Part shown: in pieces, positions 31,510 through 43,332 of the stretch
Numbering within the stretch: the first letter of the stretch is position 1
Layout: the number at the start of each line of letters is the position of its first letter
Source of the DNA: Miscanthus floridulus
Taxonomy: Eukaryota > Streptophyta > Magnoliopsida > Poales > Poaceae
Assembly: GCF_019320115.1 (NCBI RefSeq)
Contig: NC_089598.1
Coordinates: 78,680,570-78,744,569 of the forward strand
Direction: 5' to 3'
Length of the DNA: 64,000 nucleotides
Translations under genes and position numbers: made by a program
Notes under the pieces: generated by a model
Databases searched by the model: none
What the model saw: the letters and a program-made list of their open reading frames with translations, nothing else
Told to the model about the DNA's origin: nothing

Positions 31510-33957
31510 ATCGCTCCACTATTGAAGGACCTGCTCGTGGCGACGATGAATCGCACCGCGATCGAGTGGCAAAAGAAGATGAAGGAGGTCAAGAGGAAGA
31601 AGAAGCAGCAAAAACAGTAAGCACGGGAGTGAGGAGAGGAGACAGATAGTGATGACGACAACAACGATGATGAGGAATACGATGAGGTAGTCATCGACAT
31701 TGAGTGGGACAACCTAGGAAGCGAGGACACGCTAATAGGTACCCACTCGTAAATGCAGGGACCCTTCCTGTTCCACATAGGGAAAGATGCGTCCATGGGG
31801 TCAGTGGAGATGGGCTAAACCATTAGCCTACCCTAAGAGACAGTAGGAGTGGGTGGGTCTCCCGCCGCACCCAAGGTGCCGGCATAGGGGGGTGGCCCTA
31901 CCGCCGCACCTCAAGAGCCATCAGAGGTGGGTGGATCTGCCGCCGCGCCTGAGGCGTCGGTGGAGGGAGGCGACTTCGCTACCGTGCCCCTAGATGCAAG
32001 GGAGGTGGACCCCTCTGCCTAGGAGTAGGGGGCAGCCTCAAAATGGTCCTGCCCTGATGAGATAGAGCAGAGACCTAGGGGTTCGTCACCTAAACGGCCT
32101 CGCCCAACAGCACCGATGTAAGCCATCAGTTCCTCTGTTTTTTCTCTATTTTTGTATGTTTTTGTCATGACTTATGCCTTTTGTTTCTTCTGCAGCGTCG
32201 GGAGATGGGTTAGACAAGGCACTTCTATAGCGATGGTGCCTAAGAAAACCATCGCCCTTTAGGCAAGGCAGGGGCCGTCGCCTGACGTCGCTCCCGTTTC
32301 GGGCGGGAGCAGAGCCGGCGTCACAGCCTCGTCGGTCGGTCTAGCGCCGCCCGCGGTGGTGCCCATGCCATCAACGGGTTAGGCTGTTAGCGAGGCTACA
32401 GAGGTGCCCTCAAGGGTTGCCACTCAACCAGCGATGAAAGTGATGCCGCTCTCGACACCGAGGCAGGCGGAGCTGTCGGCCGCACCTGTTGTATCGACCA
32501 CGATAGGCACGGCGTAGCCAGACGAGGTCCCACCGACAAAGGTAGAGGTGATGGTGGCTATGACAGATGGGTCATAGCTAGATGCTATGGTAGCTGCACC
32601 CGAGGTAGCAGCCCGTCCCGCGCTACCGGTGGCCCTAGAGATGACGCCTGTCGTGGGCAGAACTGAGGGGTCATGGCCCAGGGACCCTCGAACACCACGA
32701 GGTTGCCAAGGAGACTGGTAGGGAGTTGTCCCTAGTCCTACCATCGAAGGGCCATCACCCGCCCATGCGGGATGAGCCCCCACCCCAGTGGGTGAGTCCA
32801 TAGGACCCGCCCTCAGAACTCTTCACCCTCGATGATGTCGTCGAGGGCATGGAGCGGGAGAAGCTTAGCGAGGGGTTCACGGCCACACTAGAAGCTCTGA
32901 ACTAGGCCAGTGGCACCCTTCACAGTGTAATCGTTCCCACCAGTCGGGTATTCACTTGGTCTTGTGTCTCGATCTCCTTTTTTCTTCATCTATTTTTGTT
33001 TTTTGACCACCGTCTTTTTCAGTCCCTTATTGCTCGTAGCTAGGAGAAATCCTGATTCCTTCATGAACACAAGGAGGATTGGGACTGCCTCATTGATGAG
33101 GCATGGCTGCATAGGGATGTGACTGCCCAGCTCCAGCAGATGGTGGCCAAATTGACTCCCCTTGCCTCAGAGGCGGACAATCTTCGATGGTAGGAGGCCG
33201 AGGCCCGCATTGATGTGGAGCTTGCTGTGAAATCTTTTGATGAGCTATCGGAGAGGGCACAGCAGGATCAGGAGGAGGCTGCCAGAGTGTGGAAGGAGCA
33301 GGATGAGCTACTCAAGTGGGACACCGAGGCCCGCTAGCAAATCATCGACCTCCTGGACTAGGCTGAGAAGGAGTGAGATCTTAAGCTAGTAGCTGAGGAG
33401 AGGTCCATGGCCCTAGAGCAGAGGGCGAAACTAGACACCGAGACGGTCACTCGGCTGCACATGAAGCGAGATGAGCTATGCCATACTATGGAGAGGCACT
33501 GCTCAGAGCATGGTGTGGCCCTCGAGGAGCGTGACTAGGCCATCTGAGAGAGTGATGAGGCACAATGGAGGATTAGCTCCCTCCAGGCTGAGCTAGAGAC
33601 CGCGAAAGCCTAGAAGCTGGAGGCCAAGGGTGACGCTACCGGACTAGCCATGGATCTGGCCAAGGCAAGGAGTCTCCTTCATGTGGAGAGCGATGAGCTC
33701 AACATCCTAAAGGTTGCCCTTGGTGTAGTCTATGATGACTCGCAGATGGTGTAGGCGGAGGGGACCAACTCGCTTGCGGCCCATGCCGTAGATATCATGG
33801 CATGGGTGCGCCAGCTGGAGAAGGAAGCTCTTTGCATAGGGATCACCCAAACCTTTACCATTGCTCGCTTGCATTACGATGACAACATCAATTTTGAGAC
33901 AATGAGCCTTGGTTTCACGCCTGGCTATGAACTCTCCGAGCTTGATGAAATAGAAGT
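31510..33957 (+). pseudogene. Antisense ORF of element A, duplicated 3' part (truncated copy)
   Basis: The frame continues from IAPLLKDLL through NRTAIEWQKKMKEVKRKKKQ, a stop, an acidic stretch (DSDDDNNDDEEYDEVV), and a proline/alanine-rich middle. It ends in a glutamate/leucine-rich coiled-coil-like region (about 33060-33830). Introns with GTAAGC...TTCTGCAG (about 32118-32195) and GTATTC...TTTTTCAG (about 32950-33022) are plausible. This copy stops at 33957 in GYELSELDEIEV, fused to B-derived filler, and lacks the last 23 codons found at 46549-46619. The minus-strand frames at 31437-31796 and 32424-32801 are shadows. Confidence 0.7.
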
Positions 33958-34004
33958 ATTTCTTTGCTCTAGAAAAACAATTTCATAAGTATTTCTTCGC
34001 TGGA
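33954..34004. other. Duplication junction with microhomology and templated filler
   Basis: A's sequence and B's gag share AAGT at 33954-33957. Then come two short copies of B sequence from about 100 bp downstream: 33954-33968 copies 34089-34103, and 33969-34004 copies 34071-34106 (36 bp, one mismatch). True B gag sequence begins at about 34005. Confidence 0.85.
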
Positions 34005-35284
34005 CAATGAGCCTCGGCATTTACATGGTTCATTTCATTACCACCAAATTCTATTATTACTTGGGTTGATCTAGAAAAACAATTTCATAAGTATTTCTTT
34101 GCTGGAATCCATGAAAAGAAGCTTACCGATTTAGTAAAATTGAGACAGCGTAATGATGAATCGGTAGAAAGCTTTGTGCAAAGGCTACAAGATGTAAAAA
34201 AATAAGTGCTACAGTCTGGTGCTGGATGATCGGTAGCTTACCGATCTGGCTTTCTAAGGGTTATTGCCACATCTTAAAGACAGATATGCTTCTCAGGAGT
34301 TTGAAAGCCTCAGTCATCTTGTGCAAAGGATCTCTGATCAAGATACTAGGGTTTTTGAACCTAAAAAGAATTGGAGTAAAAAAGTATCATTTGTTGAAGA
34401 AGTAGGAGATTCTGATTCTGATGAAGAACCAGTTATCGGCTTAGCTGAGTGGGTTAAGAATAAAAAGCCGATATCTTGTCCCTTTGGTCAGAAAGAACCA
34501 GAAAAGTTTACCTTTGATATCACCAAGGCCGACAAGATATTTGATCTTCTACTTCAAGAGGGCCAAATTAAGCTGTCACCTAATCATGTGATCCCATCGG
34601 CAGAAGAGTTGAAGAAGATCTTGTACTGCAAATGGCACAATGCAACTTCACACAGTACAAATGAGTGCAAGGTGTTCAGGCAACAGTTATAATCGGCTAT
34701 TGAATCTGGGAGAATTAAGTTTGGTACTTCCAAGGCCCAGAAGCCGATGAAAATTGATCAACACCCTTTTCCAGAAAATATGTTGGAGGCCAAAGGGAAG
34801 ACCAAGGTATTGACGTTAGAGGCTGCTGAGAAAAATGTATTAGTGTATCCCCAACATCGGATAACTACCGATGATGCAAAAAGTAAGGGTTTGCTGGGAG
34901 AAAGCAGTAGTTCCAAAAACCCTCCTCAACCTGGCATTGTGATTACCCATCGAAGGCAGCAGGAGGGTTGGCGTCAGCGTAAGGACCGATATCGACAACA
35001 GCAAGAAGAGAGACGTCGGGAAGAATGGTATCGGCATAAAAATCATTGGAGGTGCTCGTTTTTCATCCATTGCTGGGAAGAAGGTATTAAATTGCCAACT
35101 GTTGAAAATTGCCCTGAGTGCAATGGTTATTATGGGGTCAATCGGTCAGAAAGGAGGTTTCAACCTGGCAATCAGGGTTTATTTATCAATGAGCCGATCA
35201 GAGGCAGAGCATCAGTGCATGATCGGCTGGGGGCAGACTTAGTGTACATGAAAGGCTTGGTAAACACGCTGGATATTTTCTAAG
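34005..35284 (+). pseudogene. gag of element B (5'-truncated)
   Basis: The frame opens with ASAFTWFISLPPNSIITWVD and LEKQFHKYFFAGIHEKKL, the retrotransposon gag core also found in C as AFTWFSSLPVNSITNWADLE. Stops follow near 34205-34260. The frame 34264-34692 reads PHLKDRYASQEFESLSHLVQ and ends in the Tat-type nucleocapsid box YCKWHNATSHSTNECKVFRQ, a C-x(3)-H-x(9)-C pattern. The frame 34747-35283 has a highly charged segment and CSFFIHCWEEGIKLPTVENC, also conserved in C (FFRHYWNEGLKLPTRNSC). The expected role is the particle structural protein. Confidence 0.8.
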
Positions 35285-35576
35285 GAATCAAGAGGAGCTT
35301 GAGGAGATGGCAAACGCAAGAGTTCCCGATGAAGAAATATTCTACAGGGACCCTAATATACGCCGTGTAGAATCGACTGGGACCTATTATTAGCTGGTTT
35401 GGAAAACCAAGTTTCCACGATGGTGCCCGGAGGGTCTGACAAAGACACAGAAAAGGAGGATACAACGTGAGCATCAGGAGGATTTATACCGAGAGGAAAA
35501 TCCCTCCAATGAGAGGTCCGGTCATCAGCAGTGGCAGGTAAAACACAAAAATAAGGGTCCATCGGCAGATGTTAAT

Positions 35577-36241
35577 ATGGTATTCATGTTGTCGATGGAG
35601 TTTTTGGCACTATCTGATAATGAGAAAGAAGTTGTTCTCTCTGATCAAGTAGCTCAGTTGACACTAGATCCAATTATGACTGTTTTTGAGAAACCTACCG
35701 ATGACGAGAGACAGCATCTTAAGGCTTTGTTTGTGAAAGGCAGAGTTGATGGGCAGCCTGTATCTAAGATACTTATCGACGGAGGGGCTACGATTAATAT
35801 TATGCCTTTTGTGATGTATCGAAAACTTGGTAAGGGAGATCAAGACTTGACCAAAACTAATATGATGCTGAAGGATTTTGAAGGCAATGTGTCACCGGCT
35901 AAAGGGGCAGTATGCGTTGAATTGACCATCGGCAGCAAAACCTTGCTGACGACGTTCTTTGTTATTAATGGCAAGGGTGCATATAATCTGCTTCTAGGGA
36001 GGGATTGGATTCATGCTAATTGTTGTGTTCCTTCTACAATGCATCAATGCCTCGTACAGTGGATTGGGGATAAGATTGAGTTTGTCCCTGGTGATTCTTC
36101 TTATATCATCGCATCGGCAGAATCAGATACTTATGATCGAACTAAATGCATATCAGGAGAAGTTTGGGAAAAAGAGTTCCTTAGAGTTGCTGATTATGAA
36201 ATTCCACCAATCCAAGCAGTCGGTTCTGAAGAAGAGTTTTA
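35577..36241 (+). pseudogene. Aspartic protease region of element B
   Basis: This open frame of 221 residues has the retropepsin-like site KILIDGGATINIMPF (about residues 65-79), with DGG in place of DTG as usual in plant Tat elements. Further on are GSKTLLTTFFVING and the conserved NLLLGRDWIHANCCVPSTMH. C has the same block at 60060-60380. As a stand-alone frame it is intact, but the upstream fusion to gag is broken. Confidence 0.85.
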
Positions 36242-38108
36242 ATGGATAGGTTTGCCGATGATGGAAAATTAGGTCAAGGGTTCACATCGGCAGATGATTT
36301 AGTAGAAGTAGATATTGTTGATGGCGATAGGCCAAGACCTACTTTTATTAGTGCTAAGTTAGATTCCAAGTGTAAGCAGCAAGTAACTGATTTGTTAAAA
36401 GAGTATAAAGATTGTTTTGCTTGGGATTATACAGAGATGCCTGGATTAGACCGATCGATAGTTGAACATCGGTTACCTATCAAATCTGGATTTCGGCCAC
36501 ATCAGTAGCCAGCGCGCCAATGCAACCCTAATATACTTCCTGACATTAAGGCTAAAATAACTAAATTAATTGAGGCAAAGTTTATTCGGCAGTGTCGATA
36601 TACATAGTGGATCTCTAATGTGGTTCCTGTTTACAAGAAAAATGGAAAACTTCGTGTTTGTATTGATTTCAGGAATCTCAACAAAGCCACACCAATGGAT
36701 GGCTATCCAATGCCGATTGCTGATTTGTTGATTGATGCTGCAGCCGGATATCAAATTATTAGCTTCATGGATGGTAATGCAGGTTACAATCAAATATTCA
36801 TGGCTGAAGAAGATATTCCCAAGACTGCTTTCAGATGTCCAGGTCATGTAGGGTTGTTTGAGTGGATAGTCATGATGTTTGGTTTGAAAAATGCCGGCGC
36901 TACTTATCAAAGAGCTATGAACTTTATTTTTCATGAATACATCAGCACATTAGTGGAGATCTACATTGATGATGTAGTGATTAAGTCTGGAGATATCATA
37001 AAACATCTAGCCGATCTACGAAAGATACTGGAGTGCACAAGGAAGCATGGGTTGAAGATGAATCCTAATAAATGTGCATTTGGTGTATCGGCAGGTCAAT
37101 TCTTGGGTTTTATGGTGCATCAGCGGGGCATCGAAATCAGTAGGAAGTCTATTGATGCAATTAACAAGGTGGTTGCTCCTGCCAATAAAACTGAATTGCA
37201 ATCTTTGATCGGTAAGATTAATTTCATTAGAAGATTCATATCTAATCTGTCGGGTAAGATCAAGGCTTTCAGTCCATTACTTAAATTGAAAGCCGATCAG
37301 GAATTTGTATGGGGAGCTGAGCAGCAGTTAGCCCTAGGTGAAATTAAGAAATATTTAACAAATCCTCCAGTGCTAGTTCCGCCTCAACACGGGAAACCTT
37401 TCAGGTTGTATTTGTCAACTGATGATACCGTTATCGGTTCAGCTCTTATTCAAGAATTTGAAGGGAAAGAACGTGTTATTTATTATTTGAGCAGAAGATT
37501 AGTGGATGCTGAGACAAGGTATTCGGCCATCGAAAAATTATGTCTGTGTTTATACTTTTCTTGTGTCAAATTAAGACATTATTTGTTATCTGCCGAATGT
37601 ACGATCATATGCAAAGACGACGTAGTCAAGTATATGCTGTCGATGCCGATATTAAGTGGTAGAATCGGCAAGTGGATTTTAGCATTATCAGAATTTGAAC
37701 TACGTTATGAATCGACTAAGGCAGTTAAGGGGCAGGTTACGGCTGATTTTGTCACTCAGCATTGTAATATAGTGGACTCTCTAGAGGTATCGGCATTGTG
37801 TTGATTTCACCTCGAGGAAGGAAGTATGAGTTTTCATTACTGATTGTTGCTACATCGACAAACAATCAGGCTGAATACCAAGCCTTGATAAAAGGGTTAG
37901 AATTGTTGAAGGAGATACGTGCCGATGTTGTTGAAATCTTTGGTGATTCTATGCTAGTTATAAATCAATTGGCTGGGATTTATGAATGCCGAAGTGAAGT
38001 TTTAATTTCGTATTATGAAAGATGTTTGCAATTGTTGAAAGGGTTTAGAAATTTTCATCTTGAACATATTTCTCGACTGCATAATGAAGAGGCTAATCGA
38101 CTAGCTTA
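36242..38108 (+). pseudogene. Reverse transcriptase and dual RNase H of element B
   Basis: An N-terminal segment (36242-36508) ends at a TAG in FRPHQ. RT continues from the frame starting at 36620: VPVYKKNGKLRVCIDFRNLN, AGYNQIFMAEEDIPKTAFRC, and the active site YIDDVVIKS. The Ty3-type RNase H follows (ALIQEFEGKERVIYYLSRRL, SAIEKLCLCL). The next frame, 37798-38109, is a second archaeal-type RNase H with NNQAEYQALIKGLELLKEI, FGDSMLVINQL and LHNEEANRLA. This second domain is a hallmark of the Tat lineage. Stops at 36509, about 36606 and 38107 make it a pseudogene, but all catalytic motifs I can check are present. Confidence 0.88.
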
Positions 38109-38109
38109 G

Positions 38110-39426
38110 CATGCTTCAGGGTATCAGCCTATTCAGGAAGTGCTAACATCGGCAGTCGATACCGATGACTAGAGAAAGGAGATTGTCGATTATTTAAAGG
38201 ATCCATATAAAAAGGTTGAAAGACGTATAAGGTTCCAAGCTACCAAGTATGTGCTCCTCGATGATGAATTATATTATCGAACTATAGATGGAGTTTTACT
38301 CAGATGTGTTAGCAGTGATGAATCAAAAAGCTTGATGGGTGAAATTCATGAAGGAGTGTGTGGAGCGCATCAATCGGCTTTCAAGATGAAGTGGATGATC
38401 AGAAGGAATGGATACTATTGGCCGACTATTCTTGAAGATTGTTTTAAATATTATAAAGGATGTCAGGGGTGTCAAAAGTTTGGTAATATTCAAAGAGCGC
38501 CTGCATCGGCTATGAACCCTATAATTAAACCTTGGTTGTTCCGAGGATGGGCTATCGATCTCATCGGTCAGATTTATCTGCCATCGAGCAAAGGACATAA
38601 ATTTATTTTGGTTGCTACCGATTATTTCACAAAATGGGTTGAGGCAATTCCTTTAAAAAAGGTGACATCGGCTAATATGATCGATTTTATGAAAGAGCAT
38701 ATTGTTTACCGATTTGGTATTTCTCAAACTATCACTACCGATTAGGGTACTATGTTTACATCGGGAGAATTTGATGAGTTTGCTGTAGGTATGGGAATTA
38801 AAGTTTTAAATTCTTCTCCATATTATGCTCAAGCTAATGGTCAGGCTGAGGCTTCTAACAAAGGGATCATCAAACTCATTAAGCGCAAAATTAAAGAAAA
38901 TCCTAAGAGGTGGCATACAGTATTAAATGAAGCCTTGTGGTCATATCGGATGTCATGTCATGGTGTAACCAAAGTAACGCCTTATCAGTTAGTATATGGA
39001 CATGACGCAGTATTGCCTTGGGAAATTAAAACTGGCTCTAGGCGAATACATTCTCAAAATCAGCTGACAGCCGATGATTATGATACTCTTATGAAGGATG
39101 AGTTGGAAGATGTGGCGGGTCATCGGTTAAGGGTTTTAGTTAGCATCGAAGAAAATAAGAAAAGAGTAGCCAGATGGTATGACAAGAAGGTGAAGGTAAA
39201 GGAGTTTGCCGATGGAGATCTGGTCTGGAAATTGATTTTACCGATTGAGACTAAAAGTTCAAAGTTTGGAAAGTGGTCTCCTAATTGGGAAGGTCCATAT
39301 CGGATAAATCAGTCTATTCCTGGTAACGCATATATTCTAGAAACCCTCGAAGGGGTTGTGTTTCCCAGAGCATTAAATGGAAAATATTTAAAGAAATATT
39401 ACCCTAGTATCTATATGGATGCATAA
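38110..39426 (+). pseudogene. Integrase of element B with one nonsense codon at the second catalytic Asp block
   Basis: The zinc region (38340-38490) reads EIHEGVCGAHQSAFKMKW and CFKYYKGCQGCQKFGN, the HHCC type. The core follows with D in WAIDLIGQIYLPSSKGHKF, D in ISQTITTD and E in GQAEASNKGIIKLIK. Directly after the second catalytic Asp the expected Gln codon is TAG (38743-38745). Downstream come RMSCHGVTKVTPYQLVYGHD and a C-terminal DGDLVWKLILPIETKSSKFG, then the frame closes at 39426. No chromodomain is visible, in agreement with Tat. Confidence 0.88.
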
Positions 39427-39569
39427 AAGTATAAGTGCCGATAACAGTCCTATCGGCTAGAATTATACAAGGATGTCAATATCTCATAAAGTGCCGATGC
39501 AATAGACAAAATTTACAAGTTTAACAAGGATTGGATAGCCAATATCGCACGCAGGTGAATCTGGTCGGC

Positions 39570-42500
39570 TTACTTTATTTCTTTGATGTCTTCATCGGTA
39601 GCACCCTCCATAGGCTTGAGTTTTTTCTTCATGGCTAAGGCTTTGCGAGCCTAGATGTCTCTTTCTTGCTAAAGGGCCTTGATGGCATCGGGTAGCTGGT
39701 TTTCTTCTTGTTGGGCATGAGTTAAGGCTGCCTCGACTTCTTTCAATTTAGCCAATAGAGCCATTCTCTTTGCTGATAAATCTAAGATTTTCTGCTTAAG
39801 TTCAGCGCCCGAAGTCTGCAAGTTGCCGATGCCCTTGTGCTTCTCATCGGCAATCTGTTTCAGTTGTAGCATCTCTTCTTTGAGTTGAGCCTAAGCTGCT
39901 CTATCGGCAATGTGTTGAGCAGCCCGTTGATATTGCAGTTGGCGGCTTTCTAAATGGGCTGCTGGGAAGAGTGCTTCTTCAACATCGGTAGGGACCTGGC
40001 CACAGATTGTTTTGAAAATTGCCTTTGTGGGGTCCAAGTCATCTACCAGTTGGGCGGTATCCTGCTATAACAAGTCCAGGAGAGCTTCCAACTTAGACTT
40101 AATTTCTGCCGATATTATTCCTAGTGCAAGGGAAGAACTTGCTTCCTCTCCATCATCATCAGAAACGTCAATGGCAAAGGAAAATAGGTTGTTTGGGGAG
40201 TCTTGTTCCTGAGAAAAAGAAAAGGAGGTCAGTTAAGGATAAGTATGAATATTATAAATCGACTAGGTCAATTGGCTTACCTGTTTCAAGGCAATTTCCT
40301 GTACTTGGCTGGAGGAAGCAGCCTGGAGTATGCCGTGTGGAGGATCGGCTGAGCTTGCCGATGGGATATCCTCTATGGCCTCATCGGTGGTTGGCCCTTG
40401 GGGTATGATGACCGATGGTATGTCCTATACAGGAGGATTAACTGCTTGCTCAGTTGCATCGACTGATTCTTGCCGGCTTGCAGACGTTGGGGGAGATGTG
40501 GGGATCGGCATGGGCTTCTATCGTTTTGGCTGTGCCTCAGCATCTATTAAGGCTTTGTGCTTTGCTTGGGCCTCAGCAACAGTTGGCTAGGGGGCATCGG
40601 CACTTATTGGTTGTGGAGCTTGAACATCTGGTACGCTTGCCGATGTACCCATTTGTTGCTGCAAAACAAGTGTAAGGTATGATATTTAATAGATAAAATG
40701 TAAAATCAAAGGAATACCTCTGAAGGTTTGTCAGAGGTAATGGTGCTTGATGTCGGAGGAATTGCTGATGATGATCCAGCAGCGGCTCTTACACCCTGAT
40801 GATTAATGTTAATATAGTCTGTGATTGGCATGAGTAGAAATAAACAGGGTTGTTACCTTGAATGCCTTGATTAGGGTTGTAGCAACAGCCAATGGAGTGG
40901 CCCTAGCTGTAGCCAATTTGGACTTGGAGGTGATAGTCTTGGCACGGGTCTTCTGGTGAGTCAAAGCAGCTAAGGTGGGGGCGTTGTAGCCGATCGGTGA
41001 TATCGGGGAAACAGGCCGAAGATCGAAGGGTTTCCCACTTTTGCTCATAGATGGTGCTGGGTTGTTAACCTATCACGAGAAAGTTAGTTACCGATATATG
41101 AAAGGAAAAAGCAGAAGGGAGTTAAAAGAAACTTACTGCATCATCGGGGATGGCGTATTCAGGGTTGATCATGTGCCGATATGTGTGAGCAGATGTTGCA
41201 AACAGTTGTTCCCTCCACTCTCGCCACCATTGCTTATATGATTCGGTGATGAAAGATGTTGGTGTCCAGATGGATATATCGACATCTGTAGTATCGGCAT
41301 CGGGGGAGAGTCGTGCTACCCTGCTCCAATCTGTTCCGCAGGTGATTGTTTCTCTGGGTTTGATCACATCGGCAAAACAAAGTTTGATTGGCAGTTGCCC
41401 AAAAGCCAATTGACAGGATACTGCTGATGGATTGTAAAATTCATACATGATATTGGTGTTTTCCCGCTACCGAATGTGTTTACTGGGATTGCCCTGGGAG
41501 TAATGATGGCCATCATGAGTTCATTATCCTGATTCAGAGTGTCATTGGCAAAGTTGAAAAGAAGGGGGAATATGTTTTCTTCGTCAATATAAGGTACCCA
41601 GGCCCTATGATCACGAGAAAGACCATTGTAGAAGCTTTGAAAGAATCTGCCGATCTGGTCTTCATTGGCCTCTGTTCCAGGGAGGACAATTATGGCTTCA
41701 CCAAAATTGAGGGGTGAGCGTGTTGCCGATTCCTCATCCCCAAGCACATGGTCTTCAGCAATTTCTCGTGGGAATTGTTGGGCAAAGAAGTCCCATTGCA
41801 AATGTTTGTGCATATGGGCATTCAGCCACATGTTGATAAACCACCATGGGCCTCCTAAGTTGCCAATGGGTTTGCCAAGCAAAAGTTTCTGAGACACTTA
41901 ATGAAGAAGATGATAAGTGGAGCTCAGAAGGTATCGACCAAGAGGGAACCTTACACCATTGGCCAAGAGTTCAGCCGCGGGGAGGAAGGCGTTGGTTGGT
42001 CCTACTGATCGACCACAGAAGATAAATTTTTCTAACCACATATTCAAGAATGTGGCATGTTCCTTCTGGTTAACTGTCCCGGTCCTCTGGCATTCTTGAA
42101 TATATCCCGTCCAACCACCGATGTTGCGGGTATTCACCCTATATTCAGATTTTCTGCCATAGATGGAGCCTTCATCGGCAGTTGAAATGTCCAAGCCAGT
42201 GAGCATGTAGACATCGGCAAGTGTGGGAGTAGCTGGGCCATGTCCAAACATAAAAGTGTTTGTTGTGTCTGACCAGAAGTAAGCAGCTGCAATCATCATT
42301 GACTTGTTCTTTTGCATATCGGCAATGGATAGCCGAATGCAAAGGTCTAGCTTCCATTCTACCCAGTGTACTTGCATCGACCTGTTGACCCTCAAGTACC
42401 AATCTTTCCACCCTTTGGTGGTTTTGGGCCAAGATCAGAATATATCTTTCCATAAATTCAGAGAGAAATTTTGGGCTCTAAAAGGGATTCTGTTAACCTC

Positions 42501-42732
42501 TGCATTAATCAGATCAGTTGGATCTGGGTTGCCCATTGGTCCTAGGCATTGGAAATGTGGCTGATCGATTGGAATAACTAATTTGTTGCGAAGTTCCTAA
42601 GTTTAGAGGATCCGAAGAACAAAGAAAAAGAGAAAAAATTACCAACTGTATGAACTCGCAAAGACCAGAGGAATCAAGGTAAAAAGTAACGGAAGTGGAA
42701 CAAACCACAGGGACGTTGAAGTTGATTGCCAT
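39570..42732 (-). pseudogene. Antisense plant mobile domain (PMD) gene in element B
   Basis: The minus-strand gene starts at the ATG at 42732 (MAINFNVPVVCSTSVTFYLD). An intron GTAATTTT...AAACTTAG fits 42646-42601. The second exon reads ELRNKLVIPIDQPHFQCLGP, WKDWYLRVNRSMQVHWVEWK, FGHGPATPTLADVYMLTGLD and EHATFLNMWLEKFIFCG. After a TAA at 41895 it continues with LGGPWWFINMWLNAHMHKHL. This is the plant mobile domain (PF10536, aminotransferase-like), also found in host MAIL1-type proteins. A downstream segment (39872-39570) is coiled-coil-like (LKQKILDLSAKRMALLAKLK). About two stops interrupt the PMD part (TGA near 42435, TAA at 41895). It converges on B's integrase, 143 bp away end to end. Confidence 0.8.
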
Positions 42733-42894
42733 TATCTTGAGGTAGATGGGGGCACGAGCTGGAGACTCGAGGTTGACGCTGGAGAAAAGTTCTTGTTGGT
42801 TGAGGTCGCGCAGTTGTTCGTCGGAGTCACCGCTGGAAAAGAGAATGCCAAAGATTGGAGTCTGAGGGTAGAAGACGAGCGTTCTAGAGAAATC

Positions 42895-42902
42895 TATTTA
42901 TA
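42895..42902 (-). promoter_or_regulatory. TATA box of B's antisense PMD gene
   Basis: On the minus strand TATAAATA (inside GCTTATAAATAGATTTC) lies 163 bp before the ATG at 42732. A likely start site would be near 42865 in TCTAGAACGC. It is not part of the LTR, so it would be an internal, oppositely oriented promoter. Confidence 0.65.
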
Positions 42903-43317
42903 AGCCACTCAGAGTAGGGGTATTTTGGACTTATCTCTATGCCGCGTGCATGTGGGTTGAGGTGGTTCAGATGGATATGGTAACTGTTTGCACGAGAATC
43001 AAGGGATTGTACAGATGATTTGATGGCAAGTAATCATGACTTGGAAGAGATCTCGGTACAGGATATTTTAATTCTAAAAATGGCGGCATTATTATGTTAG
43101 GATCTTGTCGATGGATTATTGTTTCGGTATCTTAACCATAATCAGGGCAAGGGTGGATGGAAATTGTGCGATATTTACTGAGGTGCGTGAATCAGGACTA
43201 GATTTGATTAGATTTGATAACAGATCAAGTTTTGGCTTGGAGGATGAGTTACGGTAATTGGGCGAAGGCAAACGTTATCTAGAGTAAATTTCGGAGCATT
43301 AATGGTTTTATACACCG

Positions 43318-43332
43318 AAATTGGGGGGCATG
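43318..43332 (+). other. Polypurine tract of element B
   Basis: AAATTGGGGGGCATG directly precedes the LTR start TGTTGACACCG at 43333. It is the expected position for plus-strand priming. Confidence 0.75.

Larger units (their letters stand above)
30741..33957. repeat. First copy of a 3,217-bp direct duplication
   Basis: This block (B LTR plus A antisense-gene sequence) recurs at 43333-46549 with a constant offset of 12,592. Reading frames within it are identical residue for residue in both copies. I saw four differences, all in the first 84 bp. The copy ends in AAGT at 33954-33957 and then changes to B gag-derived filler. Confidence 0.95.

Noticed and set aside
31437..31796. 119-residue serine-rich minus-strand frame, repeated at 44029-44388
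   Set aside because: It is antisense to the acidic part of A's plus-strand gene; GAC/GAG-rich coding gives Ser-rich shadows. The two copies only reflect the 3.2-kb duplication.
32424..32801. 125-residue minus-strand frame, repeated at 45016-45393
   Set aside because: Antisense shadow of the proline/alanine-rich middle of A's gene, with no domain.
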